Below the pieces are notes generated by a model. It was given only the letters and a program-made list of their open reading frames with translations, ran no database searches and was not told where the DNA came from. Shown here in pieces: positions 59,486 to 64,000 of a stretch of 64,000 nt of DNA. The DNA lies in NCBI GenBank assembly GCA_025330725.1, contig JAIWND010000015.1, positions 186,001 through 250,000 on the forward strand, written 5' to 3'. A program made the position numbers and the translations under genes. The DNA comes from Chlamydoabsidia padenii (taxonomy: Eukaryota; Mucoromycota; Mucoromycetes; Mucorales; Cunninghamellaceae). Numbering within the stretch: position 1 is the first letter of the stretch; each line of letters opens with the position of its first letter.

Positions 59486-59830
59486 CCATTCCCACAGAAC
59501 TTCTCTATGTCCTTGACCGTTAATGAGTTATGTATTGAAGCAGGCGGGGTTTACATATGTGGACCAGTTCCATCCAATCTCATCTCCCATTAGAAAACAA
59601 GGCAAGGAGTTGATTGATTAGTATGCAATTTACAGGGTTGTATTCTACTAGTATGCGTACCACCATAACGGTTGAATTTGGAACAAATCATTAAACCATG
59701 AATGTAATGGGCTCATGCATGCGGGATTTGAAAATGAAGCCATTGAAAGGGGGATTTCTTTTCGAAACATTTTCTCCTCTTTCTTCTTTCTTTTTGCTAA
59801 ATCCATTCCGCCTGGTTTACATTTGTATCA
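59259..59830. promoter_or_regulatory. Divergent promoter, MLH3 / 122-residue orphan
   Basis: Shared upstream region, with T18 and A27 runs (59339, 59454), and two motif copies: GGCGGGGTTTACATATG (59543) and CATGCATGCGGGATTTGAAA (59714-59733). The second is among the best in the window. Confidence 0.5.
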
Positions 59831-60409
59831 ATGAACATGGCTCTATTAATTCTATCGCAAATGTGAAGTCTCTTACTGACGTTGAATTCTTGTGGAAAAT
59901 GACGACTTTACAGTAATTCAAATGAAACATTCGTGGGAGCAACAAAAAGAAAAAGGGACTCTCTCCCACCAACAGACATATCAAAATACAAGGTAATGTA
60001 ATTTAATAAGAACCACTTCACTACCTCAACTGCTTATCTACTGAAAATCTTTGTCTTAAATATAGGTAAAAGCACATCCTCGTCCTGCTTTGTTGTTTTT
60101 ATCTATAGAAAATGCATCTTCCTGGCCGCCACTACAAGAAGGTAACAAACAAAAGATGGAATAGTAAGTAGTCTAACCATGGGATAGTATTAGTGTGATG
60201 GAATAGTGACAGGGTATACTCTGCAATAACTACTATCCTTACTTGATAGTTTAAAGCAACGAGAACCACACACAACTGTAGCTTTATATCACTATCCAGC
60301 ATACAACAACAATGATCACCATCAACAACAACAACAACCAGGGTTTACACGACATTGCCTGTCGGATCAATCATTCACCTTCACCACTACTGAATACACT
60401 CCACATTAA
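59831..60409 (+). CDS. Small spliced orphan protein, 122 residues
   Basis: Four exons (59831-59862, 59914-59992, 60066-60163, 60250-60409), sum 369 nt, phases consistent, TAA at 60407-60409. Acceptors follow pyrimidine tracts and a TACTGAC-like branch site; donors are GTGAAG, GTAATG and GTAAGT. The product has a short hydrophobic start (MNMALLILSQI), a basic patch (ATKRKRD), VKAHPRPALLFLSIENASSW, a charged stretch (NKQKMEYLKQREP) and a His/Gln-rich end. It could be a small secreted or organellar protein, or a nuclear one through KRKR. No family is recognised. A (ACTAG)5 repeat starts 9 bp after the stop. Confidence 0.5.
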
Positions 60410-60417
60410 TAATATAA

Positions 60418-60442
60418 ACTAGACTAGACTAGACTAGACTAG
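60418..60442. repeat. (ACTAG)5 microsatellite
   Basis: Five tandem copies of ACTAG just 3' of the 122-residue orphan gene. Confidence 0.9.
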
Positions 60443-62243
60443 ATAACTTTTTTTACTTGGGTTTTATTAAATAAATAAAATGATTTGATACTATGATACT
60501 ATTGCTAGTGGGTTGATAACTATTTATGATAAAGGGGATAATGGTCATTTGGGGCTACTTTACAAATAAAAGACAAAAGAGTATAAACAATAAAGATTTT
60601 CATTAGATTTTGTTTTTTGTTTTTTGAAAAAAGTAGTGCATCAGAAGGAAGAATGTCTTACATAGTTCAAACAAGAACCAATGCATTTATATCATCATAT
60701 TAGCACTCCATAAAGGTAAAAGCTTCTGGACCTGGCACTCCCCTACAGCCCATCACATACGCATAACACCCATCCATTTACACCAAGCGTTCCTAAGAGT
60801 ACTCGGTGTATGTGAATAAATGATTACACTGATGGCGGTAATTTGTAGGCTTATGCCAAAAAGCCCAAAGAGCGATTAAAGGAAAAGAAAAAGATTGGAA
60901 AAAAAGACCCCCTTTTATATTCGATAATTCTCGAGGTCGTCCAAAATCGGAGGTTGGTCAATTGAGCCAATCAAAATGCTTCCGACTCCCCACAACCTTA
61001 TTCATGCACAAGGTCCTGCCTCACCCTTTTCACTACTTTCCCAAACAGATGCTTACTTTATTGACATGAAAACAATTAGACTGTTAGTGATTACTCTTTC
61101 CGCATCTATAGAAACTTGAACCAAGTCAAACGGATGATTGTGGCCTTTTTTCTCCTTTTCATTTTTAAAATGCGGAGGATTCAAATCCGGACTTTGAAAA
61201 ATGAAACCTGTCATTTGATTACTTCGTCATATCATTAACAGGTGAAGATGAATGGGACCTGGCTATTATCAAGTTGTAACAGTGATGGATCGAGTGATAC
61301 TGATTATTGAACTAAAAAGAAAATGTCAGAAAGTACAGTAATAGTCCAAAAGTAAATGACAATACGAGGTCATAGTTGCAGTACTGTCTATCAAATAAGC
61401 ATGATCGAACTACATTGAAGATAAAAGTTTTGCTTTTGTTATTGCTTTCCTTATCCGTCATGATAATCAGTGGGTCTGATTTGTTTACACTACCCCCAAT
61501 CTAGTTCTCTTCGAAAATGAAAGTTCATGCAGGCGGCTTGTGAAAATGATGAAACTGTTTCCCCCTTTTTTTTTTTTTTCCTTCTTTAACATGGTTAATC
61601 AAAACAACTCTGTGAACAAATATCAAATACATATATTGTCAACTGCTAACGGGGATTGATACATTAAAAACTCAAGGTCGGTTTGATGCTCCCCGAAAAA
61701 AACGTTTATGTAAATGACATTGTCGGTTTTTGAAAAAGTTTGTGGATCAAAAAGGATTAGAAGATTTAGAATTCATAGAAAAGTCTCTCCAGATGTTCTT
61801 TCTAGGTAATCTGCAGATTATTATATGAAGCAGTAGACATTAAATAAGCTTTTGACCATCGTCTGTTGTTTTCAATGTTCCTTTTTTGGTTTAGAGATAA
61901 CAATCCCTTATACATAATGATTAATTGAGTTGAATAAGCTACAAGAGTGTATTGTTTTGGATCATTGTCTTGGCCAAGCAATAAAAGTACATTATTTTGT
62001 TTTCAACCATTGTCTATGTACTTTGTATATAGTTCGATTAACCGTAATGCCTGAGCTATTGTCATGTTTGAAGAAGAGCTAGCACCAATGCTGTCAAAAT
62101 GACCCAGAATCCTCTGTCTTCCTCCAAATTTCAATTCCCGACATTCATGCAAATCACATACACATACAAAACAAACAAAAAAAGAATGTGTCATGAACTT
62201 TAATGCTAAAGAATTGAGGGAAATCTTGATTGAAATCAAGGAT

Positions 62244-62330
62244 AGGCGGGATTTGAAATCAAGGTCATTTTTTTGACGTTATCAGATGGAATGAGCGGCA
62301 TTTTTATTTAAAGTGGCGGGGATTAAAATT
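62244..62330. promoter_or_regulatory. Two adjacent recurrent motifs
   Basis: TAGGCGGGATTTGAAATCA (about 62243-62261) and GTGGCGGGGATTAAAATTAC (62313-62332) in the same orientation, 70 bp apart. Confidence 0.4.
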
Positions 62331-62460
62331 ACAGGGGGGAATATACATATACACAGTATATATAGCTAAATAGAGAATGTAATAGTAGAGAGTAAAAAGT
62401 AGAATACACATGTTATAAAAAAAGTAGGGGAGGGGGAATAATACATATGAGGCGGTAAGC

Positions 62461-62838
62461 CTAACGTTGAGCTTCAAATTCAGCTTTACGTTCAAGTTGA
62501 TCCAGGGTCATATCGACTCCTTTACCAGTACACCAAAGTAAAGTAGAGATGGAAATAGCAATATAGAATAAAGTGCCATTTTGTAAGATTTCCGGGGAAG
62601 CCCAGATGGTAGGTGCTTTCTTCTTCTTCTTCTGCTCTGGCTCGGCAACTACAGTATGACCAGTTTCAGCACGACGGAACATCATTAGTTCGTTAACCTG
62701 GTTGGAAAAAAAATCAGTCATCTAAACTCAGTGTATAGTCTTTTCACTTATTACCTTGGGCTCAGGAATGGCTGTTCCACAGACATGACAGACAAACAAA
62801 AGTACAACGAGAGCAAAAGAGAGTATAGAGAATCGCAT
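62461..62838 (-). CDS. Small membrane protein with signal peptide
   Basis: Two exons (62838-62755, about 62700-62461), phase kept, ATG 62838. The signal peptide is MRFSILSFALVVLLFVCHVC; the lumenal stretch has a poly-Lys run (EQKKKKKAPTIW), then one helix GTLFYIAISISTLLWCTG and a short charged tail ending EFEAQR. It is about 107 residues and probably an ER/Golgi or vacuolar type I protein. No family is recognised with confidence. The gene's leader is AG-rich. Confidence 0.65.
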
Positions 62839-63439
62839 GGTCGGTATAAAGAGATAGAAATAGAGAGAGAGATAAAGATAGATATAGATCTTTTGTAAAT
62901 GCGTCCCTTTTATAAGAATCCAGCATGTACCTGAGTCAGAAAAAAAAAAAGATTTTTACTCTCTTTATCTGATAATCAAAGAATCGCATTTCAATTTTTG
63001 GGTCGGCGGTTCAATTTGACCTAGGGTGATCACACGTGAGCAGGGTCCAACTAACTAGCAAACACTCTCTATCTTATTATAACAACAATAAAGAAAAAGA
63101 AGAAGAAGAAGAAGAAGAAGAGAGAAAATACAAGACTATTTAGCAAGGTGAAGAAGGACAATTTCGCATCATACACAAAGTCCGCTTCAATCCCCATGAA
63201 CTAAATAAAAATAAAAAAAAAGTTGACATATCCCCGGTCCCTGACATCTTCTTGAAGATCTGATAAAGAGGATCAAGAAAAAAGTCCGGAAGCGGAGTTC
63301 GGATGAATGATCATCAGAGAATGGAAGATAAAGAAGGTTTTTATTGATTGAGTATATAAGTAAGAAAAAGACAGAGCAAAAAAAAAGGGGGGGGGGAGAT
63401 AGATAGAGAGAGATACTATATAAATATATAAAGGTTAGA
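62839..63439. other. Intergenic
   Basis: AT/AG-rich, including (GAA)n near 63098-63120 and a G/A run near 63388. It holds the promoter of the small membrane protein and the 3' UTR of the SSD1-like gene. No gene. Confidence 0.45.
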
Positions 63440-64000
63440 CTAATTTTCATGGTGGACAAAAGGATTGGCAGCCAAGACACGGATAAGAGGAGGGTTTCGA
63501 ATAGAATCAGCAGTGATGACGACTCTAATAAAGTCAAAAGGACGCACCACCAAACAACATTCTTGAGGAATGGTACATTGTTGTTGACTTGCCATGGATT
63601 CACCATCCACAGCTCGAAGAGACATAGATCTGGGTCGCCTTTTGGTTGTTGGTGAAGTAGGACTGGATTCCATCGAAGTGGTTCCACCACCAGAGGAGAC
63701 ATTTTCCGAGATCGATAGACGGTGAAGGGTTTGTTCGTTGACTCTACTTCCATCTGAATGGCGGCTGTATTGATTGTAATCATCACCAATCATACTGTAA
63801 TCATCATCATCACGATCATCAAAATCAGCTTGTTCCACCATTGCATCAGAAGTCGGGACACCAGGGAGCCAAAACAAGTTCAACACACCTTCCATTTGAC
63901 TATAGTGCGACGTACGGAGAGGCAGGTTCATCACATGTATGCGCCGTTCCAAACCCAGAGAAGGCACAATCACATCAAATGCTTGTTCTTGTACACCCAC
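63440..64000 (-). CDS. SSD1/DIS3L2-like RNase II-family protein, C-terminal part
   Basis: The 3' exon of a gene that continues beyond the window; TAG at 63440-63442, 186 residues visible. FDVIVPSLGLERRIHVMNLP and LNLFWLPGVPTS match the C-terminal S1/OB strands of SSD1/DIS3L2. The catalytic RNB part is outside, so enzyme status cannot be judged: SSD1 orthologues are inactive RNA-binding translational repressors, whereas DIS3L2 is a 3'-5' exonuclease. An insert is acidic (DDRDDDDYSMIGDD) and then Ser/Thr-rich with KRRPRSMSLRAV, a basophilic-kinase-type site. The conserved strand RPFDFIRVVITADSIR ends the protein just before VHHEN. The gene is truncated by the window edge, not broken. Confidence 0.75.
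   Translation of the reverse strand: MGVQEQAFDVIVPSLGLERRIHVMNLPLRTSHYSQMEGVLNLFWLPGVPTSDAMVEQADFDDRDDDDYSMIGDDYNQYSRHSDGSRVNEQTLHRLSISENVSSGGGTTSMESSPTSPTTKRRPRSMSLRAVDGESMASQQQCTIPQECCLVVRPFDFIRVVITADSIRNPPLIRVLAANPFVHHEN

Larger units (their letters stand above)
60410..62460. other. 2-kb gene-free region rich in motif copies
   Basis: No exon is supported. Contains (ACTAG)5 (60418-60442) and motif copies at 61171, 61523, 62131, 62244 and 62313, the last two just 3' of the next gene. The density of motif copies per kb is the highest in the window. Confidence 0.5.

Noticed and set aside
61165..61200. tRNA-like T-arm (GATTCAAATCC)
   Set aside because: It is a copy of the recurrent motif; no acceptor, D or anticodon arm can be drawn around it. 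No tRNA or rRNA gene was found in the window.
62003..62239. 78-codon minus ORF
   Set aside because: It overlaps a recurrent-motif copy, has no conserved feature and lacks a credible start context.

Overview
The window is nuclear DNA from a filamentous early-diverging fungus, most likely a Mucoromycota/Mucorales mould of the Absidia/Cunninghamella type. This is inferred from gene content and style, not from a database match. The evidence is short GT-AG introns (mostly 40-100 bp, often with TACTAAC-like branch sites), AT-rich spacers full of long A/T homopolymers, StuA-type and Myb-type regulators, a soluble-adenylyl-cyclase-like gene, a secreted glucoamylase without a starch-binding domain, and a Mutator-like element relic.

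Layout: (1) 0.2-7.2 kb: a tiny PP1-docking ORF (-) and a large sAC/ADCY10-like adenylyl cyclase (+). (2) 8-9.7 kb: GH15 glucoamylase (+). (3) 10.2-10.5 kb: first copy of a dispersed ~200-bp repeat. (4) 10.9-16 kb: an ACBD5-like tail-anchored acyl-CoA-binding protein (-) and a nine-repeat Myb protein with a mitochondrial presequence (-). (5) 16.3-21.2 kb: degenerate MULE transposase (-) and poorly resolved membrane-protein exons. (6) 21.5-22.2 kb: ribosomal protein eL6 (-), then a 4-kb gene-poor stretch. (7) 26.2-30.5 kb: small Myb-like factor (+), mitoribosomal mL46 (+), coiled-coil/zinc-ribbon orphan (-). (8) 31.3-34.6 kb: Cu+-transporting P1B ATPase (+), followed by two tandem copies of the dispersed repeat. 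(9) 35.8-41.8 kb: secreted Glu-rich protein (-), a broken ORF set, an RBR ubiquitin ligase (+), an alpha-arrestin (-), a 48-residue mitochondrial-type protein (+). (10) 43.7-49.7 kb: StuA/Efg1-type APSES factor (+), calmodulin-like protein (-), Kre9/Knh1-like GPI protein (+). (11) 50.2-59.3 kb: RNA polymerase III largest subunit (-) and MLH3 (-), in tandem. (12) 59.8-64 kb: a 122-residue spliced orphan (+), a small membrane protein (-), and the 3' end of an SSD1/DIS3L2-like gene (-) running off the window.

There is no operon or gene cluster; most genes are independent housekeeping, signalling or secretory genes. Two things cut across the window. A recurrent intergenic motif (GCGGGATTTGAAAAT, often beside TGCATGA) occurs more than 20 times, mostly in gene flanks. 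A three-copy dispersed element carries that motif at its left end and a stem with invariant 47-bp spacing and one compensatory base-pair change. Together these are the best candidates for something undescribed. Exon boundaries are read by eye; starts and introns of weakly supported genes are tentative.
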